From: PALSA-612 sp963791225
GTDB taxonomy: Bacteria; Actinomycetota; Thermoleophilia; Gaiellales; Gaiellaceae
DNA: 64,000 nucleotides
Assembly: GCA_963791225.1 (NCBI GenBank)
Contig: CAWBRV010000003.1
Location: forward strand, 62,001-126,000
Reading direction: 5' to 3'
Of the stretch, positions 49,926-58,076 are shown in pieces. Every line of letters begins with the position of its first letter. Within the stretch, counting starts at the first letter, position 1. The position numbers were made by a program, and so were the translations under genes. The notes beneath the pieces are model-generated. The model had not been told where the DNA came from. It ran no database searches and was given only the letters and a program-made list of their open reading frames with translations.

Positions 49926-51394
49926 CTCGGCGAACCCTGTAGCGGCGCGAATAGCTGCGGCCAGTGGCGCATCGCGCCGCGCAGCGGGACGGGCGCGCCC
50001 TGGCCGAGGCCGCAGATCGAGCCCTTCTCCATCGCGACGAGCCACTCCTCGAGCTGCGTTGGAGGCATCGCCGGGCGGCCCTCCTCGAGCTCGTGGAGGA
50101 CGTGCTCGAGCCCGCGGGTGCCGATCCGGCAGGGCGTGCACTTCTGGCACGACTCCTCGGCGAAGAAGCGCATCGTCTCGCGCAGGAGCCGCAGCACCGA
50201 GTACGAGGCCGGGAAGACCTGCAGGCCGGCCGAGCCCGGTCCCGACCCGAAGGGAGCGAGGCCCTCGCGAGTGAGCGGCACGTCGAGCGCGTCCGGCGGG
50301 ATGATCCCGGAGGCGGCGCCGCCCGGTACGATCGCGCCGATCTCCCCGGTCGCGCCGCCCGCGTACTCGTCGATCAGTTGCCGCGCCGTCGCGTCGACGG
50401 GCGCCTCGTAGCAGCCGGGGTTCGCGACCGCTCCTGACACCGACCAGAGCCGGACGCGCGGCCATGCCGCGCCGCCGAGCCGGAGAATGGCTGGGATGTG
50501 CGCCAGCGTCTCGACGTTGTTGATCAGCGTCGGCCGGCCGAGGAAGCCCGCCTCGACCGGGAACGGCGGGCGCAGCCGCGGCATGCCGCGACGCCCCTCC
50601 ATCGACTCGAGCATCGCGGTCTCCTCGCCGCAGACGTAGGAGCCGGCGCCGGTGACGATCGTGACGGGCAGCCCGCGGACGGCGATCGCGGCGGCGAGCT
50701 GCTCCCGGGCCGTCGTGTACTCCTCCCGGAGATAGACGTAGCCCTCGTCGGCCTCGGCGAAGCGCAGCGCGATCTCGATCCCCTCGACGAGCAGGTGCGG
50801 CCGCAGCTCCATGACGTAGCGGTCCTTGATCGTCCCGGGCTCGCCCTCGTCGGCGTTGACGATCACGACCCGCGGGCCGGGATAGTCGCGCACCGCCGCC
50901 CACTTGCGGAACGTCGGGAACCCGGCGCCGCCGTAGCCGACGAGCCCGGACGCCTCGAGCTCGGCCAGGATCCGGTCGGGCTCGAGTGCGGGCGGATCGC
51001 GGGCCTCGTCCGGTCCGAGCAGGTCGATCGAGGAGCCGTGGTTGGTCGCGTGTGTGACGGCAGGCACGACCTCGTCGCCGCGCAGCATGGCCGGCGCGAG
51101 GTCGCAGTGGCCGATGCAGGGCACCTCGACCGCGCCCGGGTTCTGCGCGAGCAGGTCGCGTCCGCCGAGGCAGTCGCAGACCGGGCCCGTGCAGACGCGG
51201 ACGACGTCGGCGGGCAGGCGCAGGTACGAGTAGAACGAAGCCACCTCGGCCACCTCGCCGCGCCGGATGTTCATGTGGTCGGCGAGTGCGTCGGACAGCT
51301 CGGGCGTGACCGGCCCGACGTTCCGGCGGATCCAGCCGAGGTTGTCGAGGAGCTGCGTACGCTCGCGCGGGAGCTCGTGCAGGCCGGTCGTCAC
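49922..51394 (-). CDS. NuoE-NuoF fusion, probable formate dehydrogenase diaphorase subunit
   Basis: The 490-residue protein has an N-terminal thioredoxin-like [2Fe-2S] domain (residues about 1-125) with C-T-G-P-V-C and C-I-G-H-C, then a NuoF-like domain with G-R/Y-G-G-A-G-F-P-T at the NADH/FMN site, N-A-D-E-G-E-P-G-T, and the [4Fe-4S] motif E-S-C-Q-K-C-T-P-C-R-x-G near residue 420. This is the layout of FdsB/HoxF-type subunits that pass electrons to NAD+. No other complex I genes are near. The formate dehydrogenase catalytic subunit at the end of the window is the likely partner. Confidence 0.85.
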   Translation of the reverse strand: MTTGLHELPRERTQLLDNLGWIRRNVGPVTPELSDALADHMNIRRGEVAEVASFYSYLRLPADVVRVCTGPVCDCLGGRDLLAQNPGAVEVPCIGHCDLAPAMLRGDEVVPAVTHATNHGSSIDLLGPDEARDPPALEPDRILAELEASGLVGYGGAGFPTFRKWAAVRDYPGPRVVIVNADEGEPGTIKDRYVMELRPHLLVEGIEIALRFAEADEGYVYLREEYTTAREQLAAAIAVRGLPVTIVTGAGSYVCGEETAMLESMEGRRGMPRLRPPFPVEAGFLGRPTLINNVETLAHIPAILRLGGAAWPRVRLWSVSGAVANPGCYEAPVDATARQLIDEYAGGATGEIGAIVPGGAASGIIPPDALDVPLTREGLAPFGSGPGSAGLQVFPASYSVLRLLRETMRFFAEESCQKCTPCRIGTRGLEHVLHELEEGRPAMPPTQLEEWLVAMEKGSICGLGQGAPVPLRGAMRHWPQLFAPLQGSPS

Positions 51395-52203
51395 GCGCCG
51401 GACGATAGCCCGTAGCGCAGGAAGAGATGTCCCCCGTCGCGTCGTACCCCGAGCAGACGGGCCGGATCGGCGCGGCCGGGAAGCAGCTCCTCGCCCTCGA
51501 CGAGGCCGAGCCGCTCTCCGAGCGGCGAGCGCCCGGCCAGGAGCGGCGAGACCGTGAGGAACAGCTCGTCGACGAGGCCGGCAGCGAGGAGCGAGCCGAA
51601 GACGTGCGGCCCGGCCTCCGACAGGATCGAGCGGCGTCCCCGCTCGCGGAGGACGGCGACCGCCTCGGCCGGATCGACGGACGCCTCACCCGCGAGCACG
51701 ACGACCTCGACCGCCTCCGAGAGCCGCCCACGGCAGCGGCTCGCGCCTTCCTTCGTCGTCAGCACGACGGCGCCGCGTTCGAGGGCCGGGTGCCCGGGCT
51801 CGAGCGCGCCGCGCGCGGTGAGCACGGCGAGCTCAGGGTCGGGCGCGAGGCCGAGACGGCGCCGCAACTCGGCGAACGCGTCGGCGCCGTCCGGGTAGGC
51901 GCGCTCCGCGGTCCAGACGGACGTCGGCGAGCCGTGCAGCGTGCCGGAGCCGAGCAGCACCGAGTCGGCGCACGCGCGCAGGAGGCCCATCACGAACCGG
52001 TCGGCCTCGCTGTCGCCGCTCACGAGCCGGTTCGTCCGCGGCTCGGAGCGGATCGCGACGACGCCGTCGAGCGTCTCGACGAAGTTGGCGAAGAGCAGCG
52101 GCGGTGCCAGGCCGAACACGCCGCCGTACAGCTGCTCGAGCTCCTCCGGAAGGTCGAAGGCAGGCATGCCGTCGGCCTCGTAGAGGAGCTCGAGCGGGTT
52201 CAC
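51391..52203 (-). CDS. RibD C-terminal-type (DHFR-like) reductase
   Basis: The 270-residue protein has a single RibD_C domain: F-A-N-F-V-E-T-L-D-G-V-V-A near residue 40, D-x-x-V-M-G-L-L-R-A-C-A-D-S-V-L-L-G-S-G-T at the NADPH-binding loop, and S-E-A-G-P-H-V-F-G-S-L-L-A-A-G-L-V-D-E-L-F-L-T near the end. No deaminase domain is present. Such proteins can reduce pyrimidine intermediates of riboflavin or serve as a dihydrofolate reductase substitute. Its position between folE and the NuoEF-like gene, with 4-bp overlaps on both sides, favours a pterin/folate role here. Confidence 0.8.
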   Translation of the reverse strand: MNPLELLYEADGMPAFDLPEELEQLYGGVFGLAPPLLFANFVETLDGVVAIRSEPRTNRLVSGDSEADRFVMGLLRACADSVLLGSGTLHGSPTSVWTAERAYPDGADAFAELRRRLGLAPDPELAVLTARGALEPGHPALERGAVVLTTKEGASRCRGRLSEAVEVVVLAGEASVDPAEAVAVLRERGRRSILSEAGPHVFGSLLAAGLVDELFLTVSPLLAGRSPLGERLGLVEGEELLPGRADPARLLGVRRDGGHLFLRYGLSSGA

Positions 52204-52850
52204 GAGCGCTGGACGAGCGTGAGGAAGTCCTGCCGCAGGGCCTGGTCGTCCGTGTAGCCGCCGCGCCAGAACGTCGTCACGGTGCGCGAGTTCTCCTCCC
52301 GCACGCCGCGCATCTGCGTGCAGAGGTGAGCGGCCTCGAGGTGCACCGCGACGCCGTGCGGCTCGATCAGGTCGACGAGCGAGTCGGCGATCTGCTCGCC
52401 GAGCCGCTCCTGCACCGTGAAGCGCCGCGCGTAGAGCTGGACGAGTCGCGTCAGCTTGGAGATGCCGATGATCTCCGCCCGCGGCACGTAGGCAACGTGG
52501 GCGGCGCCGAAGAAGGGAAGCGCGTGGTGCTCGCAGAGGCAGTGGAAGGAGATGGGCCCTTCGACCACCTGGCTGACCAGGCTGTCCGGCCCGCCGCGGC
52601 CCTCGGCCGGAAACGCGGTCAGCAGCTTCGGGTCGCCGTCGTAGCCGGCCGTCGCGTCATGGAGCGCGCGCAGGAACCTCGCCGGCGTCTCGCGGGTGCC
52701 GGGTGTGTCCGCGGCCATGCCGAGCGCGGTGAAGATCGCCTCCATGTACTGCTCGTAGCGCCGCCAGTCGTCGGGGCCGATCTCTCGCGGCGCAGGCTCG
52801 GCCCGGTGGGAGAGGGCCTCTCGAAGATCGACGACGTTCTCGCTCTGCAC
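52200..52850 (-). CDS. folE: GTP cyclohydrolase I
   Basis: The 216-residue protein matches type I GTP cyclohydrolase: T-P-x-R-x-x-R-A-L near residue 55, the zinc and active-site segment C-L-C-E-H-H-A-L-P-F-F-G, G-I-S-K-L-T-R-L-V, R-R-F-T-V-Q-E-R-L-G-E-Q-I-A, and H-L-C-T-Q-M-R-G-V with the second zinc cysteine. It makes dihydroneopterin triphosphate, the first step of folate. The GTG start is preceded by GAGGTAAC. Confidence 0.93.
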   Translation of the reverse strand: MQSENVVDLREALSHRAEPAPREIGPDDWRRYEQYMEAIFTALGMAADTPGTRETPARFLRALHDATAGYDGDPKLLTAFPAEGRGGPDSLVSQVVEGPISFHCLCEHHALPFFGAAHVAYVPRAEIIGISKLTRLVQLYARRFTVQERLGEQIADSLVDLIEPHGVAVHLEAAHLCTQMRGVREENSRTVTTFWRGGYTDDQALRQDFLTLVQRS

Positions 52851-52853
52851 TCG

Positions 52854-53672
52854 TTACCTCCTCGTGGTGGACGGTCGCCGGGCCCGGCGCGCGAGCAGTT
52901 CTCTCCGCAGGAAGAGCGGCACGATCGCGACACCGCAGCCGAGGATGACGTACAGGTAGATCTCGGGTCGCCCGACGGCCAGGCAGACGCCGAGGACGGC
53001 GAGCTGGGTCGAGAGCCCGAAGTTGGCCAGGATCCGAAGCGTGGTGCGGTCGTGGTAGGCGAGGCGCTCTGCCGGAGCCGCGCTGCGGAGCCGCCATTCG
53101 ACGAACGACTCGATCAGCCGGTCCTGCGTTTCGTAGACCACGGCGTAGACGCGTGCGAGGACGCGCGCGAGCCCGTCGGTCGCGGGCGGCGCCGGATCGC
53201 GCTCGTCGCCGCGCTCGCGCCGATACAGCCGCTCCAGGTCGAAGTCGAGGCTGAGGACGAGCGTGAGCACGACGAAGGCGGCAAGCGCGAGGAACGGCTC
53301 GCCGGTCGCGTGCCCGACCGCGCCCAGCACGGCGGCGTTCACGAGCAGGTCCGACTCGGAGTCGAGGTAGCGGCCGAGGACGGACACTCGCCCGGTGGCG
53401 CGCGCGAGCTGCCCGTCGGCGTTGTCGAGCAGCGTCTTCGCCTGCAGCAGCAGCGCACCCGCGACCAGGTTGCCGCGCGCGATCGCCACGGCACCGGCGA
53501 GGCCGCAAGCTGCGTTTGCGAGCACCACCGCCGGCGGTGCCACGCGCAGCGGACGGAGCAGGATCACGACGACCTGCGCGGCCGGGCGGAACACGTACTC
53601 GCAGAGGAGCTCGGTGCCGGGCCGGCGCTTGATCGAGCGCTGGAACAGGTCGTACTGGGCGGCGACGCTCAT
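52854..53672 (-). CDS. CDP-alcohol phosphatidyltransferase family protein
   Basis: The 272-residue membrane protein has the catalytic motif D-G-x2-A-R-x8-G-x3-D-x3-D, read here as D-G-Q-L-A-R, then G-R-Y-L-D-S-E-S-D, near residues 85-107. This coordinates Mg2+ and CDP-linked lipids. About six helices are present. The substrate alcohol (inositol, glycerol phosphate or other) is not apparent. It lies 3 bp before folE on the same strand, an odd pairing with a pterin gene. Confidence 0.85.
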   Translation of the reverse strand: MSVAAQYDLFQRSIKRRPGTELLCEYVFRPAAQVVVILLRPLRVAPPAVVLANAACGLAGAVAIARGNLVAGALLLQAKTLLDNADGQLARATGRVSVLGRYLDSESDLLVNAAVLGAVGHATGEPFLALAAFVVLTLVLSLDFDLERLYRRERGDERDPAPPATDGLARVLARVYAVVYETQDRLIESFVEWRLRSAAPAERLAYHDRTTLRILANFGLSTQLAVLGVCLAVGRPEIYLYVILGCGVAIVPLFLRRELLARRARRPSTTRR

Positions 53673-53677
53673 CGCAC

Positions 53678-54820
53678 CTAGCCGGCGAGTTCCGTCACGG
53701 TGGACTCGTCGACCGGTTGCCCGGCGCGGATCAGTTCGCGCGCGGCGTCGACCTTGCCCCAGACGTTCCAGAGCAGGAATCCGCGCGGCTTCATGCCGTC
53801 GTCCACGTACGCAACAACGCCCTCGCGGCCCGGCTCCTTCCAGTGCTCGACCGTCGCGTGGCGCGAGTCGACTTCGCCGACCGCTTCGTAGCCGAGGTCG
53901 AACAGGTCCGAGTAGAAGAACGGCAGGTGGTCGTAGGGCGTGTCTGCCCCGGCCATGTTGGCGCCGACGACCTTGCCGTGCATGCGCGCGTGATCCTCGT
54001 GCTCGACCCGCATCTCGGTGCCGAGGGCGGGGACTGGGAAGCGCGCGACGTCACCCGCGGCGAAGACGTCCTCGCCTCCGATCACGCGCCCGAAGGCGTC
54101 GACGGCGATTTCCTTGTCGACGGACAGGCCGGCCTGCTCGGCGAGTTCCGTGTCCGGCTCGATTCCGAGGCCGGCCACGACTCCCATTGCGCCTTCGAGC
54201 CGGGCGTCGCCCGCCTGGACGCGCTCTCCGGTCAGCACCTCGACGCCCTGTTCGCGGTAGTACTCCGTGACGAAGCTCGAGAGCGCGGCCGGGAAGAGGC
54301 GTGCGCAGATCCCGTCGTCCGGGAAGAGCATCGTCACATCGGCGCCGTTCGACTGCAGCGCCGCGGCGATCTCGGAGCCGATGAAGCCGCCGCCGACGAC
54401 CACGAAGCGTCCGCCGTCGCGCGACAGCTGCCGGAGGCGCTGGTAGTCGTCGAACGTCCGGAAGTAGACCGCGTCGTCCACGCCGGGGATCCGCCGCGGG
54501 CGGCCGCCGGTCGCGAGCAAGAGGCGCTCGTAGCCGTACTCGTCGCCCTGGTCGTCGGTCGCGCTGTGCGCGTCCAGGTCGAGCGAGACGATTCTGCGCC
54601 CGAGGTGGAGCTCGGCGCCGAGCTCGCCGGTGCCGCGCCAGATCGTGCTCTCGTCCTTGCCCTGCCAGAGCGCCTTCGAGAGCGGCGGCCGATCGTACGG
54701 CGGGTGGCTCTCCGCGCCGACGAGCCCAATCGAGCCGTCAGCGTCGTGCTCGCGGATCCCCCGGCAGGCGGCATCGGCGGTCATGCCTCCTCCGACGATC
54801 AGGTAGCGGTACGAGCTCAC
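53678..54820 (-). CDS. FAD-dependent NAD(P)H oxidoreductase (ferredoxin-reductase type)
   Basis: The 380-residue protein has an N-terminal FAD motif Y-L-I-V-G-G-G-M-T-A-D-A-A, a central NAD motif V-V-V-G-G-G-F-I-G-S-E-I-A, and a later FAD segment V-F-A-A-G-D-V-A near residue 270. No redox-active C-x4-C is present, so it belongs to the AIF/ferredoxin-reductase group that passes electrons from NAD(P)H to ferredoxins or quinones. It starts the reverse-strand run that leads to folE and the NuoEF fusion; the next gene begins only 5 bp after it. Confidence 0.88.
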   Translation of the reverse strand: MSSYRYLIVGGGMTADAACRGIREHDADGSIGLVGAESHPPYDRPPLSKALWQGKDESTIWRGTGELGAELHLGRRIVSLDLDAHSATDDQGDEYGYERLLLATGGRPRRIPGVDDAVYFRTFDDYQRLRQLSRDGGRFVVVGGGFIGSEIAAALQSNGADVTMLFPDDGICARLFPAALSSFVTEYYREQGVEVLTGERVQAGDARLEGAMGVVAGLGIEPDTELAEQAGLSVDKEIAVDAFGRVIGGEDVFAAGDVARFPVPALGTEMRVEHEDHARMHGKVVGANMAGADTPYDHLPFFYSDLFDLGYEAVGEVDSRHATVEHWKEPGREGVVAYVDDGMKPRGFLLWNVWGKVDAARELIRAGQPVDESTVTELAG

Positions 54821-54844
54821 GATGTCTCCTTCCTCGATCGCTTC

Positions 54845-55561
54845 TTACGAGTGTCCGTTGGTATTTGGACTGCCGGCCGCGAACGTGAGGAGGACGCGAC
54901 AGGACGCGTGGCTGTCGAGACATCCTTGCGTCTCGCAGGTGACGCTGCACGGTCGGCTGCGCGGGAGGTACGCGGCGAGGAGGCCCATCCACATGCCGCG
55001 GTCGACGGACACCGCAGCGGGGTCGGCGACGACGAGGGGCCGCAGCGGGCAGGTCGGCGTGGTGATCGTGACGCTGTTCTCGGTGGACTCGCTCACGGAG
55101 GCCTGGAAGCCGAGCTTGCCGAGCGCCGCACAGGCGCGCTCGGCGGCCGAGCGGATGCCTCGGGTGCGGCCGAGACCGGCGATCTCGGTGAGGTCGCCGG
55201 CGAACGCAACGCCCGCCTCGGCGAGGGCGATCTCGCGTCCCTGCTCGGGCACGGCGTCGAGCAGATGCGCGACCAGCCGGTCGTAGTGCCGGGCCGGGAA
55301 CTCGATCGCGCTCGTCTCGGGAGGCACGCCGTACAGCTTCGCTGGCCTTCCTGCACCGGGCCCCGACCGGCCCGAGCGGCGCTCGAACGAGACGGTGAGC
55401 AGTCCGGCAGCGGCGAGCCGCTCGAGCCGTCCCCGCGCAACCGTGCGGTGGATCCGGAACCGCGTCGCGACGTCATCCGCGCTCACCGGCCGTGCCTGCG
55501 AGCGCGCGAAGAGCACGATCTCCCGCAGTTCCGGTTGAGCGATCCCCGACAGCACGTCCAC
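54845..55561 (-). CDS. HTH regulator with cysteine-rich C-terminus, possibly Fe-S-sensing
   Basis: The 238-residue protein has a winged helix at about residues 10-60 (L-F-A-R-S-Q-A-R-P-V-S-A-D-D-V-A) followed by a wing with G-R-P-A-K-L-Y-G-V, as in ArsR/SufR-like regulators. A central helical domain follows, then a C-terminal cluster of Cys171, Cys205, Cys209, Cys214 and Cys221. The cysteines sit where SufR-like regulators bind a [4Fe-4S] cluster, though the spacing is different. The GTG start lies just beyond an A/T-rich promoter-like patch. It precedes the FAD oxidoreductase on the same strand by 24 bp and is likely to control it. Confidence 0.75.
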   Translation of the reverse strand: MDVLSGIAQPELREIVLFARSQARPVSADDVATRFRIHRTVARGRLERLAAAGLLTVSFERRSGRSGPGAGRPAKLYGVPPETSAIEFPARHYDRLVAHLLDAVPEQGREIALAEAGVAFAGDLTEIAGLGRTRGIRSAAERACAALGKLGFQASVSESTENSVTITTPTCPLRPLVVADPAAVSVDRGMWMGLLAAYLPRSRPCSVTCETQGCLDSHASCRVLLTFAAGSPNTNGHS

Positions 55562-55585
55562 TAAAAACACTGTATCAAGCTTTAG
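55561..55585. promoter_or_regulatory. Possible regulator operator, CTAAA-N15-TTTAG
   Basis: An AT-rich inverted repeat of CTAAA and TTTAG arms, overlapping the start of the cysteine-rich regulator gene. It stands out from the GC-rich surroundings and could be the promoter/operator for the divergent pair. Confidence 0.3.
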
Positions 55586-55592
55586 AACGAAT

Positions 55593-55629
55593 CGGTGCCA
55601 GGCACGTGCCAGGTACGTGCCTGGCACCG
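55593..55629. repeat. Perfect 15-bp inverted repeat between divergent genes
   Basis: The arms CGGTGCCAGGCACGT and ACGTGCCTGGCACCG flank a 7-base spacer GCCAGGT that repeats part of the arm. Each arm is itself partly palindromic (GGTGCCAGGCAC). It lies 50 bp before the P-type ATPase start. It may be a REP-like or miniature mobile repeat, or a regulatory cruciform. Confidence 0.65.
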
Positions 55630-55679
55630 GATGAGGCGCCCGGCTCGCTCCGGCGTCCGAATCGGGATAGGTTCTCCCG

Positions 55680-58073
55680 ATGGCGACCGCGACGACGGCG
55701 GTGGCGGCGTCGCCGCCACCGAGCGGGCTCACCGAGGCGGAGGCCGCGCGGCGGCTCCAGGCGCGGGGGCCGCAGCGACCCCCGGCGACGAGCCGCTCGT
55801 ACGCGAGCATCGTCCGCGCCAACGTCTTCACGATCTTCAACCTGATCCTGGCCGTCGCCGGTGCGGTGACGATCGCGTTCGGCGAGTGGCAGGACGCGCT
55901 CTTCCTCGGGATCCTGTTCTTCAACACGACGATCGGGATCGTCCAGGAGGTGAGGGCCAAGCGGGCGCTGGACCGGCTGGCCGCACTCGTGGCGCCGACA
56001 GCGACCGTCGTCAGAGACGGCGCCGCGCGGAAGGTCGGTGTCGACAAGGTCGTCGTCGGCGACCTGCTCCGCGTCCAGGCGGGCGACCAGATCGTCGCCG
56101 ACGGGCACATTCGCACCGCTTCGGGCCTCAGGGTCGACGAGTCGATCCTGACGGGAGAGTCGCGGCCGGTGGATCGCGGGCCTTCGGAGGAGGTGCGCTC
56201 CGGCTCGTTCGTGGCCGAGGGCATCGGCGAGTTCGAGGTGACGGCCGTCGGCGAGGAGAGCTACGCGTCGAGGATCGCGGGCGAGGCACGCTCGTTCCGG
56301 CATCCGCGCTCGCCGCTCGAGCGCGCACTCAACAACCTGCTGCTCATCCTCGTCGGCGTGATCGTGCCGCTCGGCCTCATCCTGGGCTACGCGCTCTACC
56401 ACCGGCACACCAAACTGAGCGACGCGGTGCCGACTGCGGTCGCGGCCACCGTCACGATCGTGCCGGAGGGACTGATTCTGCTCACGAGTCTGACCTTTGC
56501 CGTGGCCGCGCTCCGAATGGCGCGGCGAGGAGCGCTCGTCCAGCAGCTGAACGCGCTCGAATCGCTGGCCTCGGTCGACCTCGTCTGCACGGACAAGACG
56601 GGCACACTGACCGAGCCGGAGCCGAAGGTGCTGGACACTGTGCCGGCACCGGGAACGACGAAGGACGAGCTCGACCAGGCACTCGCGCGGTACGGAGCGA
56701 GCGCCGTGAGCCGAACGTCCACCTTGGAGTCGATCCACACGGCGTTCTCGGCCGCGGGGGAGCGGCCGACCGTCGAGGTGCCGTTCTCGTCCAGCCGACG
56801 CTGGAGCGCGATCGAGATCGGGGACGACAAGTACGTGCTCGGCGCGCCGGAGCTGTTCCCGCTCGACGGTCTCAAGGAACAGGCCGAGTCCGAAGCGGCG
56901 CAGGGGCGCCGGGTGGTCGCGATCGGCACCACGACGGTTGACCTCGGGAACGTGAAGCCCGAGGACGGGCCGCCGCTCGACCTTCACCCGATCGGCATCG
57001 TCGTGATCGGCGAGCAGCTGCGGCCGAACGCGCGTGAGACCGTCGAGTACCTGCTCGCGCAGAACATCGAGTTGCGCGTGCTCTCCGGCGACCGGCCGGA
57101 GACCGTGGCCGCGATCGCGCGCGAGGCCGGCGTGCCGGAGAAAGGGCCGCCGCTGGACGGGAGCAAGCTGCCGACTAGTCTGCCCGAGCTCGCGAAGGCG
57201 GTGCTCGGGACATCGGTCATCGGTCGCATCTCACCGGAGGGGAAGAAGAGCGTCGTCGAGGCGCTGCGCGCCGAGGGCAGGTACGTGGCGATGATCGGCG
57301 ACGGCGTCAACGACGTGCCGGCGCTGAAGGCGTCTCGCCTCGGGATCGCGCAGGGGTCGGGGTCGCAGATGGCGAGGAGCGTCGCGGATCTCGTGCTCGT
57401 CCAGAACGACTTCGGCTCCGTGCCGGACATGATCGCCGAGGGGCGGAAGGTGCTCCGTAACCTCACGCGCGTCACGAAGCTGTTCGTGACCAAGTCGGCG
57501 GTCGCGGTTTTCCTGGTCGTGTCGATTGGGCTGACGCCGATTGCCTACCCGCTGCTGCCGCGTCACCTGTCGCTGGTCGCGTCGCTCGCGATCGGGATCC
57601 CTGGTTTCTTCCTGGCGCTCTCGCCGAGCGTCGGCGACTTCAGGATCAAGGGCTTCCTCCGGGACATCGCTCGGTTCGCGATTCCGGCGGGAACCGCCGC
57701 CGGCCTCGGAGTGCTCTCGAGCTACCTGTTCGTGCACGAGGTGCTTGCCCACTCGTTGAAGGAGTCGCGAACGGTGGCTGCCACGGTCCTGTTGATCGTC
57801 GGCCTGTACCTGATCCTCGCGCTCGAGTCGACGACGGCGCGCCGCGGCGCCTGGGTCGGAGCGCTCTGCGCCGCTCTCGGCGGCATCTACGCGGCCGTTC
57901 TGATTCTGCCGTTCGGGCGGCACTTCTACGCCCTCGAGGTTCCGGGCGTGCTCTCGTGGCTGGCGATCATCTGCGGCTCCGCTCTCGCGATCGGCGGCCT
58001 TGTCCTCACGGACAACCGCTTCATCCCGGGCTGGGCGCTGCACCGCTGGAGCCGGCTCTTCGGCGACGACTGA
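55680..58073 (+). CDS. CtpE-like P-type cation ATPase
   Basis: The 797-residue protein has an N-terminal L-T-E-A-E-A-A-R-R-L segment, T-G-E-S, the helix-4 motif I-V-P-E-G-L-I-L-L, phosphorylated T-D-K-T-G-T-L-T (Asp305), and G-D-G-V-N-D-V-P-A-L-K. Length, the P-E-G-L-I-L-L motif and the short nucleotide-binding domain match the mycobacterial CtpE group, linked to Ca2+ uptake and cell-surface integrity. The ion is not proven here. Its start lies 120 bp from the divergent cysteine-rich regulator. Confidence 0.85.
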   Translation: MATATTAVAASPPPSGLTEAEAARRLQARGPQRPPATSRSYASIVRANVFTIFNLILAVAGAVTIAFGEWQDALFLGILFFNTTIGIVQEVRAKRALDRLAALVAPTATVVRDGAARKVGVDKVVVGDLLRVQAGDQIVADGHIRTASGLRVDESILTGESRPVDRGPSEEVRSGSFVAEGIGEFEVTAVGEESYASRIAGEARSFRHPRSPLERALNNLLLILVGVIVPLGLILGYALYHRHTKLSDAVPTAVAATVTIVPEGLILLTSLTFAVAALRMARRGALVQQLNALESLASVDLVCTDKTGTLTEPEPKVLDTVPAPGTTKDELDQALARYGASAVSRTSTLESIHTAFSAAGERPTVEVPFSSSRRWSAIEIGDDKYVLGAPELFPLDGLKEQAESEAAQGRRVVAIGTTTVDLGNVKPEDGPPLDLHPIGIVVIGEQLRPNARETVEYLLAQNIELRVLSGDRPETVAAIAREAGVPEKGPPLDGSKLPTSLPELAKAVLGTSVIGRISPEGKKSVVEALRAEGRYVAMIGDGVNDVPALKASRLGIAQGSGSQMARSVADLVLVQNDFGSVPDMIAEGRKVLRNLTRVTKLFVTKSAVAVFLVVSIGLTPIAYPLLPRHLSLVASLAIGIPGFFLALSPSVGDFRIKGFLRDIARFAIPAGTAAGLGVLSSYLFVHEVLAHSLKESRTVAATVLLIVGLYLILALESTTARRGAWVGALCAALGGIYAAVLILPFGRHFYALEVPGVLSWLAIICGSALAIGGLVLTDNRFIPGWALHRWSRLFGDD

Positions 58074-58076
58074 CTG

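Noticed and set aside
49922..51394. Complex I (nuo) operon
   Set aside because: The fused NuoE-NuoF arrangement and lack of other nuo genes nearby fit a formate dehydrogenase or hydrogenase diaphorase better.
48630..51731. Reverse-strand frame of 1033 codons
   Set aside because: It runs antisense to kbl and through the NuoEF-like gene in another frame, is Arg/Pro-rich and has no domain motifs.
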